Source: Euborellia annulipes (lineage: Eukaryota > Arthropoda > Insecta > Dermaptera > Anisolabididae). Taken from it: a stretch of DNA of 64,000 bases. Each line of letters begins with the position of its first letter. Positions within the stretch are counted from its first letter, which is position 1. Location of the stretch: assembly GCA_023213315.1 (NCBI GenBank), contig JAKCPI010001635.1, positions 113,870-177,869 on the forward strand. The letters are read 5' to 3'. Shown in pieces: positions 1 to 11,502 of the stretch. Under the pieces are notes generated by a model that was given only the letters and a program-made list of their open reading frames with translations, was not told where the DNA came from and did not search any database. Made by a program: the position numbers and the translations under genes.

Positions 1-258
1 GTAAAAAAAATAAACACGGTTATTATTAGCTGTTGCAAATGTATTATCATTTCAACATTTCAATACATTATAGAAATTTTATAATTATAATCCAAGAATT
101 TAAGCTTATTTAACAATAATAATTTATTTGTTACATTTGTGACTTTTGGTCACCCCCCCCCCTCCCTTGCGGGTAATCCATGGACCTCTAGGGTGCCGCG
201 GCCCACTACTTTAAAAAGCACTGCTCTATTCGAAACAATAAAAAAGAATCGCCTAGAG

Positions 259-415
259 CAGCGGTTACCAACCCGTGGGCCGCGGGCTGATTGGAACTGG
301 GCCGCGGACGTCTAAGAAAAGATAAAAATTATATATATACTGGGTACACAGGGCCTCAGCTTTTTTTTTTTACGGAAAAAGTGGGCCGCACATCAAAAAA
401 GGTTGGGAACCACTG
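259..415. mobile_element. hAT-type MITE, 157 bp, perfect 8-bp TSD
   Basis: The terminal inverted repeats read CAGCGGTTACCAACC on the left and GGTTGGGAACCACTG on the right. They are bounded by an exact 8-bp duplication, gcctagag, at 251-258 and 416-423. An 8-bp duplication with CAG...CTG ends is the hAT hallmark. No coding capacity is visible, so it is a non-autonomous copy. The termini match the larger element at 25241-25944. A GC-rich fragment at about 150-225, ending AAAGCACTG, may be the end of another related element. Confidence 0.85.
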
Positions 416-423
416 GCCTAGAG

Positions 424-1436
424 GGAGAGTAAGTGGATAATTAAAAAAAAAAAAGTATGTATTTATTTTTTAAAATTTTTTATGAGAATTTCAAGATATT
501 TATCTATCTTTTAGATGGAGTTCACTTGTTTTACGGATGTTTATAATATAAATATTTATTTCAAAATTTATATTTGAAAAGTTTTCCATGGGAGAAAAGC
601 TCTTAACATGATAGCACTTCTCATCCCTATTTTACTTGTAATTGTTTTTAGAACCAAACTTTTAGCTGCTGCCTGGCATTATTTCAATTTCTATACTTGT
701 CTCGAGTTTTGAATTAAGAAGTCAGACTAAATAAATGTGAATGCACCGGCTCCACTTGAATATTACGACCAATTTCCCTTAATTTATGATCGTCTTCAGG
801 TTGTTGTTCCCTTCCCCCTTTGCTCCCTTGGTACCCTTGTTCTCTCTCTCTCTACCTGTCTCCCTATTTCTCATGCCATCTTCATTTCCTCCCCATTTCG
901 TGATCTCGATTTCTTCTTCTATCTTTTAACTGTCGCAATGGGACCACCTCCTCTTTCTGTCACCCAAAAAAGGCTCCCCTCTTTTTGATCATATAATAGC
1001 TAAGTGAATATTCGAAAAATGGATTGATCCTAGGAATGGTAGTTTACTCCCCTCTTATTTGGGGTTCTCACCAATAAAAGGGCAAAGTTTTCTATATTAT
1101 AGGCGTCTTCCTGTTGATCGGAAATTATAGTCAAAACCATTGGTATGTTTTTAATTATAATAATTTCACTTCACGCGCCGTTAGCAATCGATTAATAGCT
1201 CCATTTTGGAAATGATTTTTTTTTTTGCTCAGCTACAAAGTATAAATTATATTTTTATTAATTTTTTATAACATCTAAACTAGAACCAAATTTTCTCGCT
1301 CTCTTATGCGTATAATTTTTTTGTTTTTAGAATTCTAATTGATCGAAATATCTAATTTTTATTAACTATAAACAGTGTAGACCATGACCTTCACAATTAT
1401 TTTCCTTTAAAAATTCCAAAAATGTTAATTTTATAA
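424..1436. other. AT-rich stretch with no recognised gene
   Basis: The interval contains poly(A/T) runs and a pyrimidine-rich patch at 800-980 that is open in one frame but of simple composition (Leu/Ser/Pro/Phe). I see no splice signals, repeat family or RNA gene here. Confidence 0.5.
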
Positions 1437-1562
1437 GACAAATCGCCGTGTAATCGAAAATTATATCTTTTATGGTAATCACAAATTTAGAAAATTTGGT
1501 GTCTAATAAAACTAGAAATTAGGGTAAACTTAAAAAATTATTTAAAAAAAAGAATCTTTTTT
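1437..1562 (+). repeat. Left copy of a ~125-bp direct repeat flanking a family A element
   Basis: This stretch (gacaaatcgccgtgtaatcg... to ...aagaatctttttta) recurs with few differences at 2101-2230. The two copies directly bracket a truncated family A element. The length is far above any transposon target duplication. A local tandem duplication followed by insertion of A, or recombination between two A copies that shared this flank, are both possible. Confidence 0.8.
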
Positions 1563-2100
1563 ACTTTCTCTTACCTATGTATATATGTAATATATATATA
1601 GAGAGAAAGTATTGGTTTCATGTCAAAAATTCGATGTCGAGATTTTGATGGATCTTCACGTTTTGAGGTCCCCTGAATCCAAAAAAGTGGTTTTCGCGGC
1701 ATGGTCTGTCTGTGGGTGGGTGGGTGTGTGTTCAATTTTAAGGATGAAGGAATTGAGCGATGAGGCTGAAATTTTATATTTAAGTTAAACACCCCCGGGA
1801 CCGGAAAAATAAGCTTTTAATCAAAATCGGCCAAAGAGTACTAGTACTTTACTGATGCACTTTTTCAGTTTTTTTCGATTTTCTCAAAATTTGCTCCAAC
1901 GATTTTTTTTTAAATTCAAAAATCAATTATTTTTCAGATGCTCTTTCAAATGTATATTCTCATTTTGCAATTGAAATCTTCTGAAGACCACTTTACTCTT
2001 GTATTTCATAGGGAAGATAGGAGAAATGGTTGCCATGGTAACTAAATATAAATATTTTCCCATACTTATAAATTTTACATCTGAATTCATATGTTCTGTA
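1563..2100 (-). mobile_element. Family A element, lacking its left hairpin
   Basis: Read on the minus strand, the copy ends with the family A right hairpin (GGTAAGAGAAAGT, with TATATA inside). It contains the conserved block reading GACATGAAACCAATACTTTC and the CA/GACA tract. The hairpin carrying ATCTGGTGTGAC is missing, and the copy stops near the conserved block TTATAAATTTTACATC. No protein is encoded. Confidence 0.8.
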
Positions 2101-2230
2101 GACAAATCGCGTGGAATCGAAAATATATCTTTTATGGTAATCACAAATTTAGAAAATTTGGTGTCTAATACAAAACTAGAAATTAGGGTAAACTTAAAAA
2201 ATTATTTGAAAAAAAAAGAATCTTTTTTTA
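2101..2230 (+). repeat. Right copy of the ~125-bp direct repeat
   Basis: Partner of 1437-1562, same orientation, with only scattered substitutions and small A-run length changes. The high similarity suggests the duplication is recent compared with the surrounding decayed repeats. Confidence 0.8.
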
Positions 2231-3110
2231 TAGAAGACAGAACTTTATGGATAAAATTCCCTCAGGACATACACTAAATTGAAAATTAGGATTAAAAAAA
2301 AAATAAATTTATTTTTAAAAAAAAAATACGAAATCAATTTATTATTTTTTCCCCCAACCTCCAATTTATCCATAATTCCATTCCAGAGCTCTTTCTTTCA
2401 CGATTCCAAATCCTTTTGTGCACGAAGACACACACTTTTTGTGACCTCCCAGAATTTTACCATATGTGCAATATATTGGTTGCTTTTTTAAATCTCAAAG
2501 GGCTTTTAAATCTCAAAAGGCTTTATTTTAAACATATGACCAATTAATATTATATTGAGTGGCGATTGATCAAAGCATAGAAAAATTTGATTCTACAAAT
2601 AGAGTCCTAATTAGTAAATTAAAAAAAGAGCTTTTGAAATAATAAATATTTGATAGTTGGCGTAGTTTTTGATTTATTTAATGACAGAACTCGTTTGATC
2701 ACAGAAACAATTTTTATAAATCATAGCATAGATTCACGCGAACATATTTCAGTAAATCATTAGAAAAATTTTATCAACTCTTCTATCGTTAAAAATAAAT
2801 CAAAATATTTTATAGGGAAATTTGAAATACAGCAGTGACAAAAAAAAAAGATTGGAAAGAATTTTAATTTTTCTAAATATAAATCAATGAATATTTTCCA
2901 TTAAGATTTGAAGAGAATTCAGATTGAAATTCACCTCAATTTCATTGATGGAATCTTATTGAGAAGGAAATGAGAAATCCTAATAAAAATTAGTTCTAAA
3001 GTAAGGGGAGGGGGTAATGAGGATGACAGCTCCAATAAACGCGTCTTTAATTTTAATTCATGAATGTTTAGAGAAAATAATAGGTAAATAAAAAAAAAAA
3101 TTTTTTTTCG
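2231..3110. other. AT-rich stretch with no recognised feature
   Basis: Low-complexity A/T runs dominate. A pyrimidine-rich patch at 2340-2480 has no open frame of convincing composition. No repeat family seen elsewhere in the window matches it. Confidence 0.5.
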
Positions 3111-3147
3111 GGTGGAAAATATTTTCCACGTAAAGGCGGCTACACAA

Positions 3148-3640
3148 GTAACTGCAAACTTGACAAGCATGCATGTGCAATCTTTTGGTACCAGCATGCA
3201 CAAATTCCCTTCGCCACCACACGGCACAAGCATGCTTGTGCAATCTTTTGGTACCAGCATGCACAAATTCCCTTCGCCATCACACGGCACAAGCATGCTT
3301 GTGCAAGAAATAGCTTATGCCTAAAATTAACCTAAAAATGTCAAATCGGAAGGATATTTATTCGAAGATAACAAGATGATACTCACCTGCTTTAAACAGA
3401 GAACAATAAATATTAATATTTAATTTTAAATTTTAAATGAATTAATAGGCTATATATTAAATAAATATCAAATGTCAAGACGTCTATAAAATGGTTGCGC
3501 AGTTTTGCTTGAGCTACTCGATTAAAATTGAATCGAGCATCAAGCGGCTTGCACAATTAAAATGCTTGCGCAAAATTCTCCTACAGACGCTACAGTTTGC
3601 TTGTACAAACACGTGCATGCTTGGCAAGTTTGCACTAGTC
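3148..3640. mobile_element. Inverted-ended element carrying a 63-bp tandem repeat
   Basis: About 28 bp at the left (gcaaacttgacaagcatgca) recurs inverted at the right (gcatgcttggcaagtttgca, about 3612-3637). Between them lie two copies of a 63-bp unit and several AAGCATGC/GCTTGCGCA words. The arrangement suggests a small foldback-type element with internal satellite expansion. No duplication of the target could be fixed, and other elements with these ends are not visible in the window. Confidence 0.5.
3163..3305 (+). repeat. 63-bp tandem repeat, about 2.2 copies
   Basis: The words caatcttttggtaccagcat at 3178 and again at 3241 set a period of 63 bp, and the beginning of a third unit is visible at 3304. 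The units are nearly identical. 63 is a multiple of three, so both strands stay open and give repetitive peptides. I treat these as a by-product of the repeat and not as genes. Confidence 0.85.
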
Positions 3641-4570
3641 TATTTTAATTATTAATAATTTTCAAGTTCAATTCCCGTTCTGCTCTTTTATTATTGTACG
3701 ATGTAAAAAGACAAAAATTTTATCGATTTTTTCTTCAATAGGCCTACTATATCACCATTGTCCATTTAACAAAGTAAAAAAAAAAAACGCTTATTAAAAT
3801 CAGAATAATTCAAACTTAAATATTTATTCAAAAGCTTCAATGTGAATGAGGATAATAAAAAAAAAAAAAAAAAAAAAAATTGAAAGCATAAACCTTTGGA
3901 ATGTTTAATGAATACGATTTTGAAAAATGTATTTGGCGTATTTGACGAGCACTTAATAACAAGGCCTTTGTTTAATCAATCAGCTGTTTGGCCAATTCAA
4001 TAAATACTCGAAAAATAATAAAGCTAATCCATTAATGGGTTGGTTGGTTGGGGAAATTTTAATGACGAATTCGAAAGCCAAAACGGATCCAAGAAACAAA
4101 TGACTGCTAATTTGTTCATTTGTAATTAAATCTTCAATAATAATAATAAATTGTCTTGAAGTAGGTTTCTCTCTCTTGCGCTGATTTTGGCCCGCGGCTA
4201 AAGAAATGCTTTCCGGACATATTAATCGTAATAATTATCATATCATTTTAAAAATGACATGACGTTTTAAAATTCAAAATGACAAAGTTAAAAAACAATA
4301 TTAAGATTTTAATAAGCTCATTTAAAAAAAGCAAAAAAAAAATCAATCTTGCCAAAGGAAATTAAAACAGGAATCAAAATAATTTCAAATGAAAAGGTAG
4401 CCTATAATATATCATTTTTTTTTATATTAATTTATCTTTCATAAGGTAATGGAAGTAAAGGCGAATATTTAATACGACGTTCATCTAAATAATTAATAAC
4501 ATTTGTGAAGTGACAGCAAAGCTAACATTTCAAAGTAGTAGTATAAGTCAAAACTTAAGCTACTTCTATT
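3641..4570. other. AT-rich stretch with a poly(A) run
   Basis: Contains an A run near 3858-3880 and otherwise unique AT-rich sequence. Nothing gene-like or shared with other parts of the window was seen. Confidence 0.5.
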
Positions 4571-4574
4571 TAAA

Positions 4575-5270
4575 AAATTTGGTGTGACTGGCGCACAGCA
4601 CACAACTTTCTCTTACCCTTCGGTGACACCAGATTTTTTGTGTCGAGATATATTTAGTTTCCCATAGCACCTTAGTTTCAAACTTGACCACACCATTCAT
4701 AGATGGCACTGAGCTACGAATGCTTGCACATCAGTTAAGTGTACTTCAGACAATTTTTACGAAAAATATCACTGATGTACTTTTTAAAGATCATCAAGAA
4801 AATAGTTGATATATGAATTTTAATCAAAATCGTTGAAGCGAATTTCGAGAAAATCGCAAAAAACTGAAAAAGTATATCGGTAAAGTGTACTTCAAAAGAT
4901 TTCCACGAAAAATTTCATTGATATACTTTTTAAAGAGCATGTAAAAAATAATTGATTTATGAATTTTAAACAAAATCGTTGAAGCGAATTTTGAAAAAAT
5001 CGAAAAAAATTAAAAAAGTATATCAGTAAAGTACTAGTACTTTTTGGCCGATTTTGTTTAAAAGCTTGTTTTCAGGGCTTACGAGGAGGTGCCTAACTTA
5101 AATATAAAATTTCAACCTCGTAGCTTATTTTCTTCATGCCTAAAAATGTCTACACACACAGACCAATTTCCGGTACCCACTTTTACTTTTTACTATCTCG
5201 ACATCGAATTTTTGACATGATCGTCATACTTTCTCTATATATTTCATATATAGGGTAAGAGAAAGTAAAA
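4575..5270 (+). mobile_element. Family A element, subtype with shortened left hairpin
   Basis: Starts with GGTGTGACTGGCGCACAGCA and the ACTTTCTCTTACC word, but the second arm of the left hairpin is cut down. It then carries a block (tttcccatagcaccttagtt) that recurs only in the copy near 42780, defining a subtype. The right end has the usual TATATA hairpin and GGTAAGAGAAAGTAAAAA. The central part (about 4740-5050) is internally duplicated: the GTACTT...AAATCGTTGAAGCGAATTT segment appears twice. Confidence 0.8.
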
Positions 5271-5825
5271 ATAAATAAATATAAACTAAAATTATTAATT
5301 TGTTTATGATCGAATTGAATTTATTTATCTAGTGCCCCTCTTATGGCTAGAGTAGTAGATTTTTTTTGTTTATAGTAGTTTTTGGAGAAATTTTGTTTTT
5401 GTTTAAATAAATTTATTAACGACTACCTGATTAGAGGTGTTGTTTCAATAAGTGTAAAGAATGACGACATATTTAAATTCGTCACCAACAAAGACATTTT
5501 AGACGGATATGTAATATTATCCAACACTTAAAAAATGAGGACATTTTAAATATGTTGAGATAACCATATAAGCTGAAAACAACAACTCGCTGCCTAAATA
5601 TTGAATAAGTAATTGTTTAATTGATTGCCTAATATTAATATTATGTTACTTGTTGTTTACCTGCTGTTTATTGCCTATTTATACTAATAATAAAATTCAC
5701 TTATACATGAATTCAACATACAAATAACAAATGAAAAATAAAATTAGCAGGTTTTGAGAAATTGTTATTATATTCCGATTTGAATTAATTATTATAGTGA
5801 TGAGAAAATAAAAAATATCCAAATT

Positions 5826-5990
5826 TCGGCATCGGAGGCCATTAAGACCCAGTTCTTATTATTTTAATTGAAATAAACTTTTGTCGTGCCGAATGGTGGA
5901 AAAAAATTAAATTTTTGTCATAAGAAAGGGTATGCAAACCCCAAGCACGAGAGGCAAAATCTCTACCACTGTGCTATAGCTCTAAGGGTA
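5826..5990 (-). mobile_element. tRNA-derived SINE, degenerate
   Basis: On the minus strand the head contains an A-box-like TAGCACAGTGGTAGAG, and a B-box-like GGGTTTGCATACCC follows about 30 nt later. The body then carries a TTTCAATTAAAAT motif and ends in GGCCTCCGATGCCGAAA, matching the tails of other SINEs here (for example 10549-10710). An RNA polymerase III promoter layout with no intact cloverleaf indicates a SINE and not a tRNA gene. Confidence 0.6.
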
Positions 5991-6221
5991 GTAAGGAATA
6001 AGAAATATTAGTAAGGTATAAGAAATATGACCAACAACCACTTTTGTCTAGTAATTTGTTGAAATTTACAAATTCAAAATAGCATCAGAAGCTGGAAAGG
6101 GAATAAATTAATTTACAACAAACGCCTGTAGATAGGCAACCATTACTTTCTAGTTGTCTATAAAAATGATCAATAAAAAAATATATTGCAAAAGGAAAAA
6201 AAAAAATCAAATCCCTTAATC

Positions 6222-6995
6222 CAGTGTTTTCCAAACTGTAAGGCGCACCTCCCTAGGGAGGCGCGGATTAGTCTAAGGGGAGGCGTGAGTACTACAGTAG
6301 CCATTAGCCACAGAGAGCAATTTTCCAAATTATTGCAAAAGTTTTATAAATAAAATAAAAAATAAGAATAAATAAAAATAAATATTTTTACCAAGTTTGA
6401 AGGGAAAGTGGTGTAGGTTTTAGGTCATAGGTTCTCAACGTGGGCGATAACGCCCCCTTGTGAGCGTTTGAGACTTTCGGAGGGACAGTAGACAGTAGAC
6501 CCAGAGAAAATTAGGGGGCATTGAGATGGCGCAGAAGGGGCGAGGGCAGATTAAAAAATATAGTCTAAAAAAGGCAAAAAAAAAGTAATAAAAATTAATA
6601 TCGTTTAATTTTTGTTATTCTAGGTATTGAATTCATTTTTATCACGTGGATTTAGTACTGTAGCAATGTTGGTAACTAAAATGAGAAATCGGCTTAATAT
6701 TACTGAACGCGGTGACTTTCCGTTGTTTTTTTTTTTAGTAAAATCGAGCCTGATATTAACAAACTCCTTAAAATGCATAAAATTCAACCTTCTCATTAGT
6801 TATGTCTTGAATGTTAATAAATAAATACTCGTCAATATAACTAACTCGATATTTTTTTTTTTTTGTCTTTGTATTATACGGTAGCCTATAATAAATAAAA
6901 AATTTTGTTTGTTGTTTGTATTATTTTAAAAAATGGGAGGGGGGCATCATGGAATTAAATATTTTTAAGAGGTAACGTAAGTTTGGAAACCATTG
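6222..6995. mobile_element. Decayed hAT-type element, 774 bp
   Basis: The ends are CAGTGTTTTCCAAACT and AGTTTGGAAACCATTG, in inverted orientation. The 8-bp flanks ccttaatc (6214-6221) and cactaatc (6996-7003) agree at six of eight positions, fitting an old target duplication. A second unit with hAT-like CATAGGTTCTCAACGTGGGC begins near 6425 and may be nested. No transposase frame survives. Confidence 0.65.
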
Positions 6996-8100
6996 CACTA
7001 ATCACTGATTGGAAGTATACATTTGGAAGATGTTGGTTCGAGTCCAAGACAAGCCCAATTAATAAAATGTTCATCTCGAAAATGTATTATTAAGCTAAGT
7101 AAAATATATTAATTGGCAAATATTATGAAAACTGTGAGAAATAAAATAGCAAAGTTTTCTAAGAACCACTTTTTACTCTAATTTTGTAAATATTTCGACC
7201 TATCTAACTACTGGCCATCCTCATTACAGGGTGACTTCGTCTGGTGCTTTAAATATCTGCATGGATAGGAGGGGGTTTCTCCTATCTAACCAGTTTTATT
7301 GAAGATAAAGCTAATTTCTTCCGATTTCATCATTATTTTCTTTTTGAAAAAGAGGGAAAAGATTGAAATCTCCCCTCAGGCCGATCCCTTTAACAATGTC
7401 ACGACCTATTTATAATAATAAAATATAACCGAGATTAATGTTTTGTGAATCCCTAAAATTTGCCGTATTTTTGGAAAGACTTGTTTGACCATACGCACCC
7501 CTCAAGTATTCCCATGAAGGTTTCTGATCCTCTCTCAGGGGACCAACGTGAGAACTTCAGGTGGGGTCCCCGGGGTCAACTTATCCGTTGCTCAAACCCG
7601 GTTCCTCCCTCTTTGAATTTCTAATTAATTCCCTCCCAATCTTGTCTAAAAAAAAATTGATATTTATTACCATTAAAGTGAGTTCTTTTCAAAATGGACT
7701 TTGAATGAATCAATTAAGTTAAAAGGGAGCTACTTAATTTTTAAATATAGAAACTTTTCTTTGGTGTCCATTTGCTAAAACAATTATTTTCAAGGGATAT
7801 TTTATTTAAGATCTTTCCCAGCATTTGAGACTAATTAGAATCTATTTTGATTGGTATCCAATATAATTTAGAAAAACAGAAAGGGGACCTTTAACCTCCA
7901 GCACAAGAGGCTTGTATTCTAACACTGAGCTACATGAAGGGATAATCGTTCATTATTCATTTATTAAATGCTTTTATTTAACTTGCTTTTTCAAGGTCAT
8001 CAATTTTTAGTCAATTTTCAAGACACTTGCCAATGAGCTAAAGGTCTGAAACTTCGTATTCTGGATAATTTCAATTGTCAACAGATTATTGTGTTTATTA
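6996..8100. other. Mixed stretch with a GC-rich patch and tRNA-like fragment
   Basis: A GC-rich patch at about 7490-7620 (gtggggtccccggggtcaac) has no clear exon structure. A degenerate tRNA-like piece lies at 7885-7935 on the minus strand (listed separately). The segment ctgtaatgaggatggcc...ggtcgaaat, read on the minus strand near 7190-7235, is a weak hammerhead-like match. The rest is unremarkable. Confidence 0.4.
7838..7940 (-). mobile_element. tRNA-like SINE fragment
   Basis: The minus strand reads TGTAGCTCAGTGTTAGAAT, a good A box with D-arm spacing, followed by CCTCTTGTGC and GGAGGTTAAAGGTCC at the B-box position. The B box is damaged (GGTTAAAGG instead of GGTTCGANN), so this is not a working tRNA gene. 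It probably belongs to the tRNA-headed retroposons of the window. Confidence 0.5.
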
Positions 8101-8104
8101 TTGT

Positions 8105-8205
8105 TTTTGGCTTTTGTGGTTTGAATGATTATTAGCTTATTCTGCAGCCGTTATCAAGTACTGTCTTTAAGTCTATAATTAAAAATTCTCCTATAATAAA
8201 AAATA
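8105..8205 (-). mobile_element. Fragment of a hammerhead-bearing retroelement
   Basis: The word ttagcttattctgcagccgttatcaagta is shared, apart from one position, with 46222-46252. The neighbouring gcttttgtggtttgaatg recurs inverted at about 46360-46378. At 46.2 kb the same word carries the full CTTGATAA...CGAAAC layout. Here the GAAAC part is missing, so it is only a relic. Confidence 0.45.
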
Positions 8206-8657
8206 AAAAACAAAATACTTTTCTTTGAATTGAACTAAAAAGATAGAAATAATTTCATTTTTGTTGTTAAAATTGCTGATTATTTATGACTTAAAATAAA
8301 AGCGTGGGGCGCTTAGAGGTTCCTAGGGTCTGAGAATAGACAATTCCTTGAGCTATCAATCAGCACCCCAAGCTTTTATTTAGTCTTAAATATTCAACAA
8401 ATTTAAAAACAAAAAAAAAACTATTTCTCTCTTTTTTAGTTCAATTCAAATAAAAGTATTAGAAAAAAATTCTTATTATATTTTTACTTTTTTTTTTTAA
8501 TATTCAAATGAAATAAATAAATAAAATAAAAAGGAGAGAAATTTCTATACTAAAATTGGTAAACATGGCTGGTAACGTCTTATATTGTACAAACAAGGTA
8601 AATAAGGCTAAAGAGAGAGAGAGTTTTTTTTTTGTGATTAAATGTGTGGGTGATGAG

Positions 8658-8697
8658 TCAAACTCTGATGATGATGATGATGATGATAATGATGAGA
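8658..8697 (+). repeat. (GAT)n microsatellite
   Basis: A run of gatgatgatgatgatgat interrupted once by aat. It gives a poly-Asp or poly-Ser/Ile peptide depending on frame and strand, which explains the short open frames on both strands. Confidence 0.9.
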
Positions 8698-9021
8698 TCA
8701 TCCGTTACGGGGAAGGGGAAGAAAAACCTCGCAAAGGAAAATTTTTTTGTCTTTATTTAAGTTACTCCAAGCGTGTATTTATTTTCAAATAAGTGTATAA
8801 TAAGGGATTTAATTTTAATTTATTAAGATTAAACTACCCTTTTTTTATTATTGAAAAAAAAATAAACGTTTCTTAAAAGTTAATTAATAATGAATAAATT
8901 AAAGGCGGTTGTTTATTAAAGAGGACGAGTGACTCATTTTTTATTTTAATAGTAAAGGCTGTTTCCGCTAAGAAAGAGAAGAAGTTTATATTGTTAAGTA
9001 TATCAATTTTAATAATAAAAA

Positions 9022-9612
9022 TCTGGTGTGACTGGTAGCACAGCAAACAACTTTCTCTTACTTTTGGTAATTAAAAGTTGTGTTCTGTGCTTCTCACACC
9101 ACAATTTTTTTGGGTTAGAATTCACCATTTCTTCTATTTTTCCTATGAAGTACAAGAGTAAAGTGGCATTCATAAGATTTCAATGCCAAAATGAAAATCA
9201 TACATTTTAAAAAGAATCTAAAAAATAATTGATTTATGAATTTTAATCAAAATCGTTGAAGTAAATTTTGAGAAAATCGAAAAAAACTGAAAAAGTGCAT
9301 CAGTAAAGTACTAGTATTTTTTGACTGATGCTGTTCAAAAGTTTCGCGTCACGTCCCATGGGGGTACCAATCTTAAATATAAAATTTCAACCTCATAGCT
9401 CTTTTCGTTCTTGAGATTTTTTGTTCACAGAATTCCCCCCCCAGACAGAGCCATTCGGCGGGACGCACTTTTTTGGACTAAGGGGACCTCAAAACATGTA
9501 TTTCCATCAAAATCCCGACATCGTATTTTTGACATGAAACAAATACTTTCTCTAGATATATATATATTAGCATATATAAATTATATGTGATGTATAGGTA
9601 AGAGAAAGTAAA
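9022..9612 (+). mobile_element. Family A element, nearly complete
   Basis: The left hairpin has arms AATCTGGTGTGACTGG and its complement, with ACTTTCTCTTAC inside. Then follow the TTCCTATGAAGTACAAGAGT block, the AAAGTACTAGTA block, a C-rich replacement of the usual CA tract near 9440, and the right hairpin ending GGTAAGAGAAAGTAAAAA. No target duplication is evident and no protein is encoded. Confidence 0.85.
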
Positions 9613-10050
9613 AATAGTTCTGATTCTGTGTACTATTTTCTATTCAAATCTTGTATTCATAATAAAAATTCAGAATAGTCTCAAAATTCCTCTTTTAATT
9701 TCAATTTGACATTATAATTGCCAATGAATTTTAGAATTAATAGCATAATAAATTTGATTGTCCTCAACACAAGATTTTGATGCATATTCATCGCAAGCCA
9801 TTGATTCCTAAGAGGGAATCGAAAAGCAAATGAACCAAGACTAAGTATAATAAATTCTGATATTTTAAGTGAAAACGACCTTGGGATAGAATAGAAAAAA
9901 AAAAGAATTTTTTATAGAGTAAATCAATGGCCTGAAAAAAAGTTTTCTCTCCTTTTCCTTTCCTGCTACCAGCATCATCTTCATCACTAGGAAAACATGG
10001 AATAATTTTAATTTAAAGATGAAAAAAAGATTGAAGACGAGTTTGAGGTA

Positions 10051-10869
10051 CAGTGAGGGACAATATTAAGTCCCACCCAAAGCGGTCTACCTGGCTTTAG
10101 AGCCCTGCGCGTAGGCAACCATTTACGGAGGCCAGTCTATTGAGTTGCCTCAAAATGGACATTCCCCTGCAATTCTATAAACTTTATTAAAATTAGAAAC
10201 CATAATTTAATTTGGGAAATGGTGAATTGATCGGATTTTAAAAATGAGGCTTTCGTGAAAAATAACAAAATACTTGAAATATCAGTTGCGTCAATAATTA
10301 AAATTAAATATCTGGCTAACAACTCTTTTCTTAATCTTAACTTTTACTTTTATTATTATTTATTCATAGGATCAAAACGTCACTTATTTTTAATATTTAT
10401 TTTTTAGTTTATTAATTTGATTTATTTAAATTGAAAAACTTTGCTAAAGACGCAATTCTTTGTTGACGCAACTGATATCTGAAATATTTTATGTTATTTT
10501 TCACGTTTTTATACCTCAAGAAAGCCACATTTTTAAAATCATTCACTGTTCTAGGGCCTTGGTGTGGAGGTTAGCGTGCTGGTATTATGTGCCAAGGATC
10601 GCGGGTTCGCATCCCGTCTCATGCGACAATTTATTCCAATTTAATTGGCTACCAATAAATTAAAATAAATAGAGACGGGGTGTAAATGGCCTCTGACCTT
10701 AAATAAATTTAAATCATTCACTGCTTTACAAATTAAATTATGGTTTCTTAATAGAATTGCAGAGGAATGTCGATTTTAAGGCATCTCAATAGACTGGCCT
10801 CCGTAAATGGTTGCCTACGCCCAGGGCTCTAAATCCCCTCTGGGTGGGACTTAATATCGTCTCTCACTG
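10051..10869. mobile_element. Tc1/mariner-type MITE with TA target, split by a SINE
   Basis: The ends are CAGTGAGGGACAATATTAAG and the inverse of CAGTGAGAGACGATATTAAG, flanked by TA on both sides (10049-10050 and 10870-10871). The inverted arms extend over roughly 150 bp each (through gtaggcaaccatttacggag and its complement). TA duplication with CAGT ends fits the Tc1/mariner superfamily. The interior holds a SINE with its own duplication, so the SINE is younger. No transposase is visible. Confidence 0.8.
10549..10710 (+). mobile_element. tRNA-derived SINE with 13-bp TSD
   Basis: The head GGCCTTGGTGTGGAGGTTAGC is a pol III A-box region, and GCGGGTTCGCATCCCG is a near-perfect B box. The body has TTTAATTGGCTACCAATAAA and ends ATGGCCTCTGACCTTAAATAAA. 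The flanks repeat aaatcattcactg at 10536-10548 and 10711-10723, the mark of LINE-driven insertion. It sits inside the TA element 10051-10869. Confidence 0.85.
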
Positions 10870-11502
10870 TACAATATTTTTTTTTTATTTAAGTCAAGCA
10901 AAATAATTGTTTAAATTATTTATTATTTGGTCTAATATCCATGAATTTAGAAGTTGTTAAGGAATGATAATGAACTCAAGTGACCCTTCCTAAATGAAAA
11001 TTAACTAAAACGATATCTATATATTTAAGTTGATTGATCTATAAAATATTTCTTTGGGTCAATACATGCGGGTAATCATTATTTTTTAATAAAATCTAAA
11101 TGACGCGAAATAATTAGAACCTTGAACCGCGATTCTATAAAAAATGTTTTTTTCTTTATAAATAATCTTGGTAAATTAATTTTGTTACCAATGCGGGTGC
11201 CTTTCTTAAATTCAGTATAGACTTTTCTGTCTGTTTATAAATATAATTCTGATAAATAATAATACGCGTTTCAGCTGGATCGGAAATGTTTTGGCTTATG
11301 TGTTCAATGGGATTGGCTCTTTTAATATCAATTAATCATGTAAAGAGAAAATAAATAAATTTTTAGGAGGAAAAATGCATCAATCTCTACTATTATGTAT
11401 GCGGGTTGCCTAAGCAAAAGGCTAAGAAAGACAAAAACTAATGTCTTGGAGCGGAATTTCTCAATACTTTTTCTTTACGGTCCAGTACATGTATATATAT
11501 TT

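Noticed and set aside
737..988. 83-codon frame on the plus strand
   Set aside because: Simple pyrimidine-rich composition, no splice sites, no recognisable motif.
3163..3305. CRISPR-like spaced repeats
   Set aside because: The repeats are directly tandem with no unique spacers, and the sequence is eukaryotic.
3112..3324. Open frames on both strands with repeated peptides
   Set aside because: The 63-bp tandem repeat is a multiple of three, so any stop-free unit stays open; there is no start context, splice signal or codon bias.
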